Of a stretch of 64,000 bases of DNA, positions 20,831 to 32,910 are shown one piece after another. Position 1 is the stretch's first letter. Every line of letters starts with the position of its first letter. Position numbers and translations under genes: made by a program. Source of the DNA: Roridomyces roridus (taxonomy: Eukaryota > Basidiomycota > Agaricomycetes > Agaricales > Mycenaceae); the NCBI GenBank assembly GCA_029378245.1, contig JARKIF010000035.1:62001-126000 (forward strand), given 5' to 3'. The notes under the pieces were generated by a model, which was given only the letters and a program-made list of their open reading frames with translations, did not search any database and was not told the origin of the DNA.

Positions 20831-21010
20831 CCTGTTGGGCATCAAAGCATATGAATTCAACCAAAAAAATTGCCCTCAGCACCGAACTGCCGCCTTCTCG
20901 GCCGCCAACCCGCGGGTAACCCGTACCCGTACCCGTGGTGGCTGTGTACCCGTACCCGCGCGGGTACGGGTAGACCCCCAGATACCCGCGGGTTTACCCG
21001 TGCTGATCCC
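20831..21010. repeat. Spacer: GC-rich (acccgt)n repeat, possible truncated hAT-like end
   Basis: Repeated ACCCGT/ACGGGT units form several self-complementary stretches (acccgcgggt, cccgcgcgggtacggg) and end in tgctgatccctag. That end resembles the TAGGGAT... termini of hAT-type elements in fungi. The other end is not present; it may have been lost where the left KDZ copy meets the spacer. Confidence 0.35.
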
Positions 21011-21454
21011 TAGGTGATAATCAAACAAGCTATTGCGAGTGCCATTCCTGACACACTGTTCTTGGGCGTCAAGGATATCAAGGAGGCGGCGGGACTATGG
21101 AAGAAGGTGTCGGATGAGTTTGAGATCAAGTCAAAAATGGTTACAGTGGATTTGCGACGCAGGCTACAGGATGAGTGCTGCACCGAGAGAAATGATGTGC
21201 GAGCACATCTGGTCAAGCTTCGAACGCTTCGGACTGATTTATATAGTATGACCACCGATCCTGGAGATGATAATTTTACAGCAATTATTCTCGGCTCCCT
21301 TCCCGCTTCATATGATCCCTATTTGTCGGCAACTGCCGGGAAGCAAATTGACTCGAAGTCTTTGGAGGTGCCTGGAAAAAAATGGAGGGATGGGGACGAG
21401 CCGATTCGAATGGTGGTCGAAGACACAAAAAAGGTTGGGAACAAACTGATGTAG
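21011..21454 (+). pseudogene. Ty1/copia-type Gag fragment
   Basis: A 146-aa open frame with the typical Copia Gag/UBN2 layout: AIPDTLFLGVKDIKEAAGLWKKV, then DLRRRLQDECC, LVKLRTLRTDLYSMTTDP, FTAIILGSLPASYDPYLSA. The Trp-Lys-x-Leu...Gly-Ser-Leu-Pro-x-x-Tyr signature supports the call. There is no zinc knuckle, protease, integrase or reverse transcriptase nearby, so it is a fragment. Confidence 0.7.
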
Positions 21455-22450
21455 ACAGAGAGCCGGAATCGAACCAAGAGCCAAGGGGCACGCAGATCAG
21501 AAATGTCAGACATTGGGTATCGTGAGAGAGTTTTGACATCCCAAAAAGGAAGTCCAGTGATGCCAATGTTTTTTGTGCATAACAAGACATTCTGAGCAAC
21601 TTTCGAAAAAAGTGTTCGAGGTCAGACACCCCTCCCTACGTAATGATTTGATCGGATCACGTCAATTTTGGCGGGAACGATCAGTCGCATCAGTGTTGAC
21701 CCGAAACTCTCTCACAACAACCTGATGTTGACAGCTCCTGATCTGCATGCCTCTTGCCGAGAGCTTCCTCACAGTCACTTTTGAAGTGGGATGTAGTTGT
21801 CGTAGGCTGTGGATGCAGCTGCACGACGTTGTGTATCCAAGAAGGATTCGGAATCGTTTGGACCTCAATGCAAAAAGGATTTCACCACATCTCTCAATTG
21901 AGCGGATTCGAACCGAGAACTTCCTCCAGTCACTTTGACTATCAGTTAGAGGTGTTGTCTGTCGATGCAGATGATGCAGATACTTACTTGGTTGGGCCGC
22001 TTTAAAAAAAAGACAACTACGGAGTGCATAAGTTGCAGCCCAGGGTCGAACTGCAGTGTTGCTATTAAGGGTTAAGGTGTCAACGACAGCGCCTAGGCCG
22101 ACATGCCGGTGATCGGATCACGTTCGGATCACGCTCGGTAACGCGGCCGGGTACGACAGGAAGGTGACGGTGATTCGGACACGACCAGGGATGGGATGAT
22201 GTAGTCAAGCACCAGACGAAATGAGTGTGATCTGCAATGCAAGAGGCCAGACGCAAGGCCTCAGGCTGCAGGGTCGTCGAGCACAGGGGAACTAGTAGTG
22301 CAGGTGCGAGACCAGTAGTCGTGTCGAATATGTGAATGAAGACCAAGTCGAATACTGAGATGTCGGGTTCTAAGACGAGAGGGGGGAACCGGCAAGCCAG
22401 AGTATCGCTGGAGAATAGACGAGGTAGAATCTACTGTACATGAGATTCTA
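21455..22450. repeat. Spacer: tRNA-like box B relics and dispersed repeat
   Basis: No gene is seen. Minus-strand box B-like sequences occur near 21470 (ccggaatcgaaccaag), 21905-21920 (gcggattcgaaccgag) and 22045 (agggtcgaactgc). The part around 21760-21860 (cttcctcacagtcacttttgaagtg...gtgtatccaagaaggattcggaatc) recurs at 42290-42400, so it belongs to a dispersed family. Confidence 0.4.
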
Positions 22451-22845
22451 CCCAAGTATAAATACTAAATCCCTCAGGAGTGTTCTCCTGTACGATCGGT
22501 CCCTGACCCTTAATTACCCCTACGCGGCTCCTCTCTTAATAGAGTTAAGTGGAGCGTCCCCTGTAACCCTATAGGTTACCCCTCCTTGGCATGATCACTG
22601 GATCATGCCGAGGATGTTGTGTGACTGTGTTTGAACCCCTCGTCGGGTTCTAACACGGCGCGTCGGGTTCTGTCCTAGCAACCCTTCCCGCGCTGGACAA
22701 GTACTGTTGTCCTATCGTTCGTGTGTGACTGTGTTTGAACCCCTCGTCGGGTTCTAACACGGCGCGTCGGGTTCTGTCCTAGCAACCCTTCCCGCAGCGG
22801 GCATGTACTGCTGCCCTCGTATCCGAGTGGTAGTTCCTCTGGGAC
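22451..22845. repeat. Spacer: clustered hairpins and a 104-bp tandem duplication
   Basis: A TATA-like agtataaatac (about 22455) is followed by perfect short hairpins: CAGGAG-TGTT-CTCCTG (22475-22490), GTAACC-CTATA-GGTTAC (22563-22579) and GGCATGATC-ACTG-GATCATGCC (22588-22609). A unit starting gactgtgtttgaacccctcg (22623) is then repeated 104 bp later (22727). This resembles LTR or leader sequence of a Copia-type element but no boundary is visible. The right KDZ copy is inserted at its end. Confidence 0.4.
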
Positions 22846-23278
22846 CACCCTGTATGCCTGAAATAACGCGTTAAAGCGGGTTGTAACCCACCCCTCGAAC
22901 GCGTTGAAGCTAGGGTTAGCCAAACTGCACTTTCCCGGGCTGCTACGGGTAAAACCGGGTTTGCCGCGGCTTATGCGGCATGAAACAGATCACCCTGATG
23001 TGTTCCGGCATCCAAGGCAACAGTTTAAGCAGTTATTTAGCCGAGATAACCCTCCTGCGGCTTAACGCGTTGAATTCGAGTTTAACGCGTTACGCCTTCA
23101 ACGCGAAAATTGATTACATTTACTCCCGTGACCAGCCAAAAAAGAAAAATGAGGCACCGCATTCAACGCGTTGAGGCGTCAACGCGTTGATTGGAAAGGT
23201 CATGTAAGATACACAAATACGTAATACGTAATACGTGACCGATGCCTCATAACGCATTGAACGCTTCAACGCGTTAAA
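22846..23278. repeat. Right-copy inner end: TIR plus AACGCGTT cluster
   Basis: Mirror of 20398-20830. The terminus begins CACCCTGTATGCC; the palindrome order and spacing are as in the left copy. It lies directly beside the left half of the CTGGGAC duplication. Confidence 0.7.
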
Positions 23279-23280
23279 CC

Positions 23281-26200
23281 TCATTGGTCCAGCACCTCCT
23301 CCTCCTCGGCCAGCACCTCCTCCTCGCTCTCGATGTCCCCGCGGTCTTCATCTTGGTTCCCCTCTGAGTTGCTGCCGTTCCCTTCCTCTACCGCCGCGCC
23401 AGAGAAGCCAAATGGGACTGACAACGTCGGCTTGCGCTTTTCCCCCCGCTGAAGCGGGGCCGCTGTCCGTACTGCCTCGGCACGCACACGAAGGTTCAGG
23501 TACAGATTTGCCTGCTTAGCTGCGTAGGCAACCTTCCCCTCGGCGACCTCGGCGTCAATCACTCCCACCGGCACGGCAGACCCCCGAGCTCTCCACAGGC
23601 GTTCCCGGTACTCGTGGGAGGCGGAAAGGCGGCGCCACTCCTCCTCAAGCATCCGGCGCTCCTCCTTCCACCGGCGCGAGCGAGCCCACGCCTTTGCCCA
23701 TTCGATTCGGAGAGCTTAATTCGGAATCAGCGAGCATTCAAAAAGGGACAGGATGACCTACCCTCTTGAAGCTCGGCATTGCCATCAGTCCCCGAACTCC
23801 CTGTCCTGGCCCAAATCCAGGATACCTCCCGGTTCTTCTCTGATGCCCGCACCCCCTCCTCATCACCATCAGACCCCATCTCGACATCCTCCTCCGGTAG
23901 TCCACCCTCCCGACGCAGCTGCTGCTCACGTGCAGCTGCTCGTTGGCGCTTATCTCCCTTTTTGGCAAGAGCTTCGGCGTCCTCCATGCAGCGGATATCG
24001 GCTTTCCGCAGCCTCGGCCAACCCACCGCCCGCTCATCTCCTCCCGAAAGCGAGAGCCTCGCCTGCCACGCCATTTGGAACTTCTCCGAATGTGATCGAA
24101 TCTTGTTCTCGTTCCGAGCAATCAAGGCCCGCGATCGCGTATTCATCGCCTGGTACCGTGAGTGATTTTGCTTGTACACCAGTAGCCGGGACTTGACGTG
24201 GAGCTGATTCCGAAGGCGGACCAGGGCATTGCTGCACTGGCCCTCCCTCAGAGCATTCTCCGTATCAGCGATGCCGGACATGCACCCAGGCGATTGCTGG
24301 AGGTGGCGAGGCAGGGCCGAAGGGAGCATGAGTGGGACATGCTCTGGGAGCTCCTCCGCGGGGACGTCGCGCGCGAGCAGGGATTGAATGGCGGCTGGCT
24401 GGTACGTTGCCTGGAGGGCACGGAATCGGGTAAGACGTCGGTTAAACTTGGAGCGCAGCTGCTTGACGCTCTGCTTTGCGGAGGAGGCAGGGCTGGTCTT
24501 CTTGAGTTCCACCTGCAAGCGAATCTTCCGCCTGCAAATGTCAGTCCAAGGCATCAAAGAAAGGCGGGGTGGGACCTACTGCTGCTCCTCTAAATCTAGA
24601 CCCAGGTTAATGAAGGCGCTCGGGCTGACCTCGTGCATGCGTGGCTGCCCAGCCTTCTCTTCCCTCTCCTCCTCCTCTTCCAGCCTCTTCCGTACCTCCG
24701 CCTCCGACAAACCCTTGGCAGTCGACTCATACGGATTGGGCTTGGAACCGTCCGCCTCGTACTCCTCCACCATCCTCTTCCACTCGGGAACGTGCTCCTG
24801 CTGCGCGAAGGTAAACGCATCGAAGGCCTCCTTCTGTACAACCTCCTCTCTCTTTGCTACATCCAAGCGCCGGCGGAGAAGAGCAGCTGGAGGGTTGATT
24901 CAGCAAAGGCTAGGAAGCAAAGGGAGGTAGGCTTACGAAGCCCGATCGTCTTGAGCCAATTCCAAAAACTCCAGTGGCAATCCAAGGCGTCATGCCTGGC
25001 ACCTGGACCGCTCACGCGCGTGCTCGTCGCAATCCCTCCAATGGAAGCCCAAGGGCGCTCGATCCCCTCTCCGTCCGTCTGCCCACTCCCCGGGACATAA
25101 TTCAAGGAATACCGCAGCTGGCAGTCAAGGGTATGCCCGTGAATGTGCATCTTGGGGATCACAAAACGAAACAATTCCAGCAGCATCGCAAGCCGCATCA
25201 ACGGAGGTAACTCCTTCAGCCGGTCCACCACATAGGTTGCCCATTGGCAGACAATGTCGTAGGAGATAATCTTGCGAATGCGAGGGTCGAGATGGCGAAG
25301 GATGGATGCGAAGACCCAGTCCGTGTTGGCGTATCTACTCAGAGCTTAGAGACGAAGGCAAGAACACGATGAAAACGGCGCACCTCTCCCCCTTTTGAAG
25401 ATCTCCCACCCCGTTGGGCTGCACAAACTCGTGCCGCGCGCAGACACCCATCACGACGCCAGTAGTACTGTAGCCTCTTGAAAACTTTGTATTTGCATAA
25501 TCGAGAGCAGCAAGACCGCTGCATGTGCTCATCTGCGCGTTCTGTAAGTTTCTGAATGCATGCAGACGAGGAGACGCACGTACCTCCTTCTGGTCTGTCA
25601 CCGTGAGCAAGTACTTCCGGTATGGCTCGGGCTCCACCAAGTAAGCCCAGCCCGTCCCAAGGCCGGGATCGCGAAGCTCGCTGGAGATCAGACGCCGCTT
25701 GAGGCGGAAGCAAGCGTCCAGCGCGAGTACCATCACATACAAACACCTGAGTGAGACAAGTCAGCGGGTGCCTTCCCTCCAAAGAATAAACTTACTGGTT
25801 CTCCGGCGGCGCGTTCTCAAAACATGCAGGCAAATTCACATTCGGACGAGGACAGACCGGACATAGCAACGCCAGCGCCCCCGGCTTCGTGCCATGTACA
25901 CCCGACTCGTCGTGTCCCCGCCCAGCGCGCTTGAGCAGCATGAGATGCCGCCACTGCCTTGCCATCCGCAAAAAAGGCTGGTAGCGGCGGGGAGGCTCGA
26001 CGCCGGTGTTGTCGGTCAAACGCTCGAGCACCCGGTAGAAGTCGTAAGCTGTCATTTTTGACTGATGGGAATAGAGCATGAAGCGGTCGAGGGCGGTGAA
26101 TGTAGCACACGTTCGAGGGCGCATGTCGGTGGAAGGATACCAGCCGTGCCGTAGAAGCTGCAGGTGGTGGTGGAGCACTTGAGGAACGCGCGAGCCCGCC

Positions 26201-27080
26201 TGCGCCTGCCGCTCGCAGCCACAAAAATCGACAGCCACCTCATGAATGCCGTTGTCATGGAGCACGACAAAAGCACCATGGGCGGCATGAGGAGCAGAGC
26301 ATCGCGTGTTGGTATGCTGACCGAGCTGAACGCGTAACCCGAGGGCTTTCAAGGTATGCCGCTCGAAAAAAAAAAATCGTTCCATCGCTGCATGGGCGAG
26401 TCAGCACATTGGACGGGAGAGAGGAAAGGATCACGCACAGAAATCTTGTGCAGAGGAAGGCAGCGGTGTGCGTCGACGCAGCACTCTGCACAGAGCATTC
26501 CTCCACCCACGCAATCCTCACAACGAAAAATGGCGGCCTTGGTAAGGTCTCCACACCCGAGACAAGGCTCCTCGTCCGCTTGGCCACACCCATCCCTCCA
26601 AAACAGCGCGTCGAGGTAGGTGTCACGGTGTTCTTGCTGCCACCTGGCCATAGATTCGTCCTAAAAGCCGTTAGCAAGACCAGAGAAAAAGAAAAGAGAA
26701 ATACTTACTGCAGGCTTGACAACAGGCGTACCCTTGTCACCACTCTCCTCCCGCATGTCCCCGTCTTCAATGTCGTAGAGGTCCGCTCCCAGCTCGGCCC
26801 GGCCCATGACCGGCGCCGCTGATCCAGAGGGACGTGGAGGTGACGTCCTCCGAGCGCGTTTCACAGGAGAGGCGGCGGCAACGGGAACGATGGTGCGCAC
26901 TACGCGGCGCCTGTTTTTCGACAATTGTTCCCCGGTGGAGCGCACGGCGACGACATCGTATTCATCTGATTCCGACCCCGATCCCGACCCCGAGTCCGAG
27001 TCTGAGTCCACGATGGCGATCGTTCTGGAGTCGACGAGGGTTGCTGGCTCCCTGCGTGTTTGCTTGCGAGCTCGAGACAT
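23281..27080 (-). CDS. KDZ transposase (right copy), ~1,135 aa, nine exons
   Basis: Minus-strand exons 27080-26709, 26660-26439, 26387-25796, 25746-25584, 25532-25384, 25334-24937, 24886-24580, 24531-23762 and 23714-23281. All catalytic and zinc-cluster residues are as in the left copy. One visible amino-acid difference is KRAG(R)GHDE here versus Trp in the left copy. The same T11 run (A11 at 26366-26376 on the plus strand) breaks exon 3 in exactly the same way, so either the break is inherited or expression uses an alternative splice site or slippage. Confidence 0.87.
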
Positions 27081-27583
27081 GCAGGGAGGTGTTGTTTGTT
27101 GGGGGAAGCCAAAGTCCAGTAAGATTCATCGCGTTGAAGGCGGGGCAGGCGGTTTTGACGCGTTAAAAGCAGGATCGCGTTAAAGAGAGGCTGAGGTGAC
27201 GTAAGCTGGGCAACCACAACCACCGAGAAAGACCGAGGCTCGACGATCAGACCAAAAAGCAGCAGTTGGCCAGGGAAAAAAGAGAGTGAGAGAGAGAATC
27301 TGTCAAGACAAGTTCTCTGAGCAGGCCAAGAAAAAAAAATCAAGAAACGTTGCAAGACAAGGAAAAAGAACAACAATCGAAGATTAGGGATGACCGCCGG
27401 AGTCGAACCGGGGACCTAATGACACTGAAGCCAATTAAAAGTTACCACACATATACAGGTCCGTCAACTGACCGGTTCTGGTGAAGGCAGTATGATCTCC
27501 TAGCTGTATCCATTTGGCCTCGGATTAGCACGCGAGCGAGGTCTGGGCCCATCAAAGACCAAACTCTCTATCTTCCATCCACC
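27081..27583. promoter_or_regulatory. Bidirectional promoter region between KDZ transposase and TET/JBP (right copy)
   Basis: Mirror of 16093-16595, with the same AACGCG half-palindromes and the same box B-like relic (GGAGTCGAACC on the plus strand, about 27399-27409). Confidence 0.45.
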
Positions 27584-27856
27584 ATGTCGTCTCCCTCACC
27601 TCCGCCAAACCTTCCACCAACCAACTCAGCAACGGGAGAGCGGTACACAACGTATGTACCCTTCCTCCTCTCCCTTTCCATGGCTGACGAATACGGCCTC
27701 ACCAGCTTTGACGCCCACTTTGCCGCTGACGCCCACTTGGCCTTCCATGCACACGCACACAACCAGCCCTGCCAGACCACACTTAACGCGTTTGGGACGT
27801 TGGATGGGGAGGGTATTGAGAGACCCTGGGACCTGCTTGCCTCGAAAAACAAGAAG
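27584..27856 (+). pseudogene. KDZ transposase catalytic-motif fragment upstream of TET/JBP (right copy)
   Basis: The same fragment as at 15820-16092, with DGEGIERPW at about 27802-27828, ending at a GTGCGT donor (27857). Its frame is kept in both copies. An AACGCGTT palindrome lies within it (27785). Confidence 0.55.
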
Positions 27857-28114
27857 GTGCGTCCCCCATCTCCCTGGCTGGCATTCTCCTCACCTTTTTC
27901 TCAGGCCAAGCTCTGATGTCGTCGCGCGTTCGTTCTTTTGTACTGTCCTTATCGTACCCCGTGTGTGTGTAGACCATTTTGACATAAAAGACTTGTTCAC
28001 CGACTGCTACTTGAAAAAGTCGTCGCCACCGACCCTTTCCCAAAAGGGAAAGAAGCGCTTACTCAGCCTTGCAGACTTGCCAGCACCGAGCCAGCACACT
28101 CGCTCCCTCACGCG

Positions 28115-29927
28115 ATGCTCCACCCATTCGACGCGACAACGGCCCCCAATCTTGACCAAGGTGTGTCTCTTCCCTCCTCCTCACCTCCTTCCCCTTTTTC
28201 GTTTCGTTTGCTGGCCCGATTCCCACCACAGAGCAGGGCTTTTCTACCTACCTTCTTCCCCCTCCCTCTTTCTCTTTCCTCTGGCTTCCAAGACGTGTTC
28301 TCTGCTTACACCTTGCATCCATCCAGCATCCATCGGTCCACCCATCGTCTGCCAGCACTACGACCTTCAGGAGGCGCTCGTTTTTGAAAATAACGCGAGA
28401 ATCGAGCGCGAGGACAGCGGTGTCGTCCCGGAGGGGGAGGATGTTGACCTCGACTATCCTCCCCACGCGTCTTCTGTCCCCAACGCTCCCGTCGTTCCTC
28501 CACCTCCACCCACCAAGCCAGCACGAGTCTCTGCCTCCGCCAAGAGCAATAGCAGGAAACGCGACAAAGCACGTTCCAAACGCCAGGCCGCTGCGCGCGC
28601 CAAGGAGGAATCTATCGAGCCACCAGCCCCCCACCCCCGCGTTCTCCACAAAGCTGCTACCTCCTCTCCCATTAACCTCGCCTTTGCCGCTGCCAATTTT
28701 CGCGCTGCACAGCCTCGCTGGACCGGCCTTCCCGGGACGCCAAACCACCCTCTCTTCGTGCACGCGCGCGATGCAGCGTACCTCAAAGAACATCTCCAGT
28801 ACGCAGACTGGCAGGGAGAGTGCGTTCTCCCCTCCCTTCTTTGCCTTCTTTTCGATCCTTACCACTCCCCAGGAAGACCCACCCGCTCCTCGACAAACAC
28901 GGGCATGTCATCGGCGTGCTTGTTGCGCCACCTCTTCCTGGCGAGTCTTGGGCACCCATACTGCAGGCCGCTAACAAAGCCGTGCGCGACGCGCGGGAGG
29001 AGATGTCTTTCCCCGATGCCGCTCACCATCACCGCCGCGCTTTCGACGAAGGTCAAGGATTCCCCTTCGAGTCGGCTGGCATGGCCTTTGGCGGCGGTCG
29101 CAGAGAGCCAGGCAACGTCAAGCCCAGCTCTGTCAAGAACGGCCGCGCCATGGATAAAATGCTAGCTAACGACGCTATCCGCCGCACTTGCACCTACCCC
29201 ATCGGTATGCGCCTTGCTTGCCACTGTTCATGTCGTTGACCGTGCTGCAGGACCTCTTCAAGCCCTATGCAGCCCCATCTTCAGGAGCTACCACCGCACC
29301 AAGCGTTCGCTGCTCGCACGCCAACCGGGCCTGCGCCCTCTCTTCCCCAAATCCCCGTTCGCTGCCATCACTGCCAACCTCGGTCCCTGCTCCGTTTCAC
29401 CTCCCCACGTCGACCACGGCAACAAAGCCGACGGGATGTGCTGCATATCCGCCCTTGGCGAATTCGACCCAGACAAGGGAGGCCATCTCGTCCTCTGGGA
29501 ATACAATCTGCTCGTGCGGTTCCCCCCTGGGTGCTGCATCCTAATTCCCTCCGCCGTCGTTACCCACTCCAACACTCCCGTCCAGGATGGGGAGGAGCGC
29601 TACTCCCTCATTCAATACTCGGCTGGCGGGCTTTTCCGTTGGGTGGAGAACGGATATCAATCCGACCTGGCCTGGGCTGCCGCTGCTTCCGAGGAAGATG
29701 TTGCGGCGCGGGAGAAAGCACGCCAAGCGCGTTGGGCGAGCGCGCTGAAGAATTACTCCTTGTGGAAGGATGTGAAGACAGGCAACTACACGGGGCGGGC
29801 ACGGGTGGAGGTGTGGGCTGAGGCTGAGGCTGGCGATATTAGCGACCTCACGGACGCCGAGAGCGAGGGTGACGATGGAGACGAGCAGGAGCAGCAGCCC
29901 CTTCGCAAAAAACTCCGTGTCGCGTAG
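28115..29927 (+). CDS. TET/JBP-type 2-oxoglutarate/Fe(II) DNA dioxygenase (right copy), ~515 aa or longer
   Basis: Exons 28115-28160, 28327-28819, 28873-29204 and 29251-29927 give 516 codons including the stop. Order: N-terminal region; basic NLS-like linker (SRKRDKARSKRQAAARAK); TET/JBP N-region (DKHGHVIGVLVAPP, GRREPGNV); and the double-stranded beta-helix with HxD (His at 29406, Asp at 29412), GHLVLWEYNLLVRFPPG, distal His (VVTHSN, 29565) and the substrate Arg of ERYSLIQYSAGG (29598). All expected catalytic residues are present. The C-tail is acidic then basic (LRKKLRVA). Coding-like sequence in the same frame extends upstream to about 27991 (KVVATDPFPKGKEAL), so the true start may be further 5'. 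Fungal TET/JBP genes are known to travel with KDZ transposons; the head-to-head layout here fits that association. Confidence 0.85.
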
Positions 29928-30291
29928 ATTTGTTGCGGCTTGCTACATTACCTTACCTTCCCCATATCCTCCCGTCTTAGGCTCTTGTAATGCATATCAT
30001 GTTGTTGTTCCTTGCTGTCGGCGGCGAGTATTTGAGATGCGACGACTTAAAATTCGGGAACGAGCCCAGATGTAAATTTCCTTCAAGAACACATCCCTGG
30101 TCATTTTATAGACTCCTGTATGTACCAGCTCATCTGTGAAAGGAAAATCAGAGGACTAGAAGGAGTGGAAAGATGTGTATGAATTGAAATGCGGTGGAAT
30201 TTCATTCGGGAACTGATATTGCAGGTCAGATCGGTTTCTACTTTTGGATTCGAGACACTCTTCCTCTCTCCACCACCACCCATCCTCGCTC

Positions 30292-31229
30292 ATGCCGCGG
30301 GGTCGTCCTCGGCTCGAACCCCAGGTCAAACTCGAACATCTCCAGCAGTCCCGCAAGGACTACGAGGAAAAGTGAGTGGTTCTTCTGCTTTGAATCCGCT
30401 GCTCACCCTCTCGTAGAAATGTGGACCTCCGTCGGCGTAAGGCACGCGAACGCATGCAACGGTGAGTTTCTCACCACCTCGCTTCTGTGCCTATCTCAAT
30501 GTTCGTCGTCTCACAGCACTCGCGCCCGTGTAGCCCAGGATCCCATCGCGCATTCCAAAGCCAAGCAAAAAGCAGCCGAACACTCGGACGACTACCGTTA
30601 TCGGTGCGCGCGCTCGTGTCTGTAGCCAAAACCCTCCAACCCTGGTCAGGAAATCTGAGGCTCAACGAGCTGCACATTGTCGGGCATCTCGTGTCCAGAA
30701 CAAACTCAAGTGCGTCCACCATTCTGTCTCAAAATTCCTTGATTCACCTTGATTCACAAATCTGTACAGGCAGCAGGTAAAGCAAGATCTCTACGAGAAA
30801 CATCTCCCTGCACGCATCGACCGAGAGCAAGCCGCCGTTGCCGCCGTTGCTGCCGTTCCGCCTCCTCCTCGCGAGCGGACAATATCCGCATTGGCAGCGT
30901 CCGACTCTGAGGATGAAAGCGACGACTACATGCTCCCCAAACTCGACGCTCCTCGCTGGCCTGAACGCCCGCTGCGTTCTCCTCGGTGTCGGCATTGTTT
31001 CGCAGAGGACTGCATTGGCTGCGCATGTCTCTGCGAGGCGTCGGACGAATGGGTCGAGCACGAGGGAGGGCACTTCTTCCTCACCTGTCAGCATTGTGGA
31101 GGGGCTGACTGCCCCGGCTGCGCATGTACGTGCCCAAAGAGCAAGGTCTGGCTCGAGCACAGCGGTCATGTCTCTCGGGAAGCGAAACCCCGCAAAAAAA
31201 ATCCCCTTGTTCGTCTCTCCTTAGATTAA
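30292..31229 (+). CDS. KDZ-element cargo E (right copy), basic protein with paired Cys clusters, 243 aa
   Basis: Exons 30292-30371, 30417-30461, 30517-30603, 30650-30709 and 30770-31229 (732 nt). It differs from the left copy in an A8 instead of A7 run at about 31194-31201. This changes only the last residues (RKKNPLVRLSLD) after both Cys clusters, so function is probably unaffected. Confidence 0.6.
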
Positions 31230-31347
31230 GTACATGCAGACTTTGACAATGGTAACGTAGCGTAGAAAATTAATTTGCTGCTCTGAGAGAAATGTCGATA
31301 TTGAGGGTGTGATTGCCATCTGATTCCGCTCTTCTCTTCCTTCTCTC

Positions 31348-32134
31348 ATGCACCACGGCCTCGACGCGGCCTTTCAGCAACTCGCTCTCGTCGACGAGCC
31401 CATCTATTTCGGAGACCTCAACGTGAAGCATCGCAGGGATGCCGTCTTCTATGTCGTCATCCGAGGCTTCGTTCCTGGAGTGTACGACACATGGTGCGTG
31501 GGCAATCTGCTAATTAGATCCTCGGTATCCTCTAACAGTTTGGAAGGGCTGAGGCTGGTCCTCAGGTAACCGGGTATAGTGGGAACATCCACAACAAGTG
31601 CCGCGGCTGGAAGGCAGCGGTAGCTGCGTGGAATAAAGGCTTCCGCGACTTGGGGCTGGTACCACCATCCGCCAGCTCTGTTGCCTCCGTCACTCACCCG
31701 TCGATGACGACGACAGCCTCAACTTTTCCACCTTCCTCCTCGACGCCCTCAACACCCTCGACTGCACGCCACATGGCTACACCTCCGCCGGTAAACGCAC
31801 CCTCGACACCTTTGCCTAGGCACCGTGCCACAGCTCCAGGTCCCTCAACCCCTGCGCCTTCCCCTATGCCTTCCCGAGGCCCCGCTCTTTTCGTTGTATC
31901 CGGTGGCAAGAGCGCGGCGATTTACATGGATAGGTGAGGTGTTTCACAGTTGTTTTCGTTCTGTGCGACTCATACCTCCGGAATAGGGATACTGCTGTCC
32001 GTGCTGCTCGTGGTAGAGTCGCAGACGGCTCATTGCGTGCTGTGGACGTGACGACCAGTGTGCGCCGAGCTTTCAACTCGGCGGAGGCCTCCGTGCGGGA
32101 TTGCATCGTCATTTCCAGCGACGAGGAGAGTTAG
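31348..32134 (+). CDS. KDZ-element cargo C (right copy), RNase H1 N-terminal/viroplasmin-like protein, 226 aa
   Basis: Exons 31348-31493, 31547-31933 and 31987-32134. No length difference from the left copy was found, and both read the same protein by eye. The gene is followed within 150 bp by cargo D in the same direction. Confidence 0.65.
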
Positions 32135-32279
32135 TGGGGAAGGCGTGTTAGCTTCTGTGGTGTCCTTGCAATGCAAATATGTTTCACTTCTCGTGTTGGA
32201 TGTTTTGAATGTTTTTTTTGGGCTCGGTGAGTGCTCTCTCTTCGGCTATCCATCATCAAATTCGCTCTTCCCTCCCACC

Positions 32280-32683
32280 ATGCCGCAAGACGCCCAGGTA
32301 ATCCAAATCCAGGCTGTCCACTTTCGCTGACGACGTGAATCGAGAAAGGAGGCTCAACCCAAGCCTCTCGACGACGTCCCTCACGGCTGGGACCCCGACG
32401 TCATCCACACGCTGGCACCTTCACGGAGCAGCGCGGACGACGCCATGGAGAGAGCGGCAAGACTCCGTGCTAGAGCACAAGTAGCTGCACACACGCAGCG
32501 CTCAGCAGACGACAAACTCATGCGACTGCTCAAGGCTGGACCTGAGGGGAGGAGAAAACGAAAGTGAGTCTCGGTGTACACATGATTGTCTGTGCTCAAA
32601 TTTGTACCAGACTCGCGAAGGAGATGAAGCAGGGTGGGAAGGCAGCCTCGATCTCGGCGAAGGCTTCGACTTCGAGGAAGTGA
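32280..32683 (+). CDS. KDZ-element cargo D (right copy), small basic protein, 101 aa
   Basis: Exons 32280-32297, 32349-32563 and 32611-32683 sum to 306 nt. The start is a six-codon first exon (MPQDAQ) spliced into EAQPKPLDDVPHGWDPDV. An Ala/Arg-rich helix follows (MERAARLRARAQVAAH...), then a strongly basic tail (GRRKRKLAKEMKQGGKAAS) that could bind nucleic acid or act as an NLS. It lies 228 bp upstream of cargo B in the same direction and just after cargo C. No family is recognised. Confidence 0.5.
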
Positions 32684-32910
32684 GGCGTGTTAGCTATAGT
32701 CCACTGTACTATTTGCCTTTAACGCGTTGAGATTTGCATGCTTTATTGCTACTTGGTACTTGCTAGTTGCATCCGTGAATTTAACGCGTTAAAGCTGGGC
32801 AGTGGGAACGTTTGAATAACGCGTTGAACCAGGCGTCGTCTGTTTGCACGGAACGTGACTTGGCTTTTTATATCTCCTTCCTCTCTCTCTCCACCACCAT
32901 TGACGTCGCC

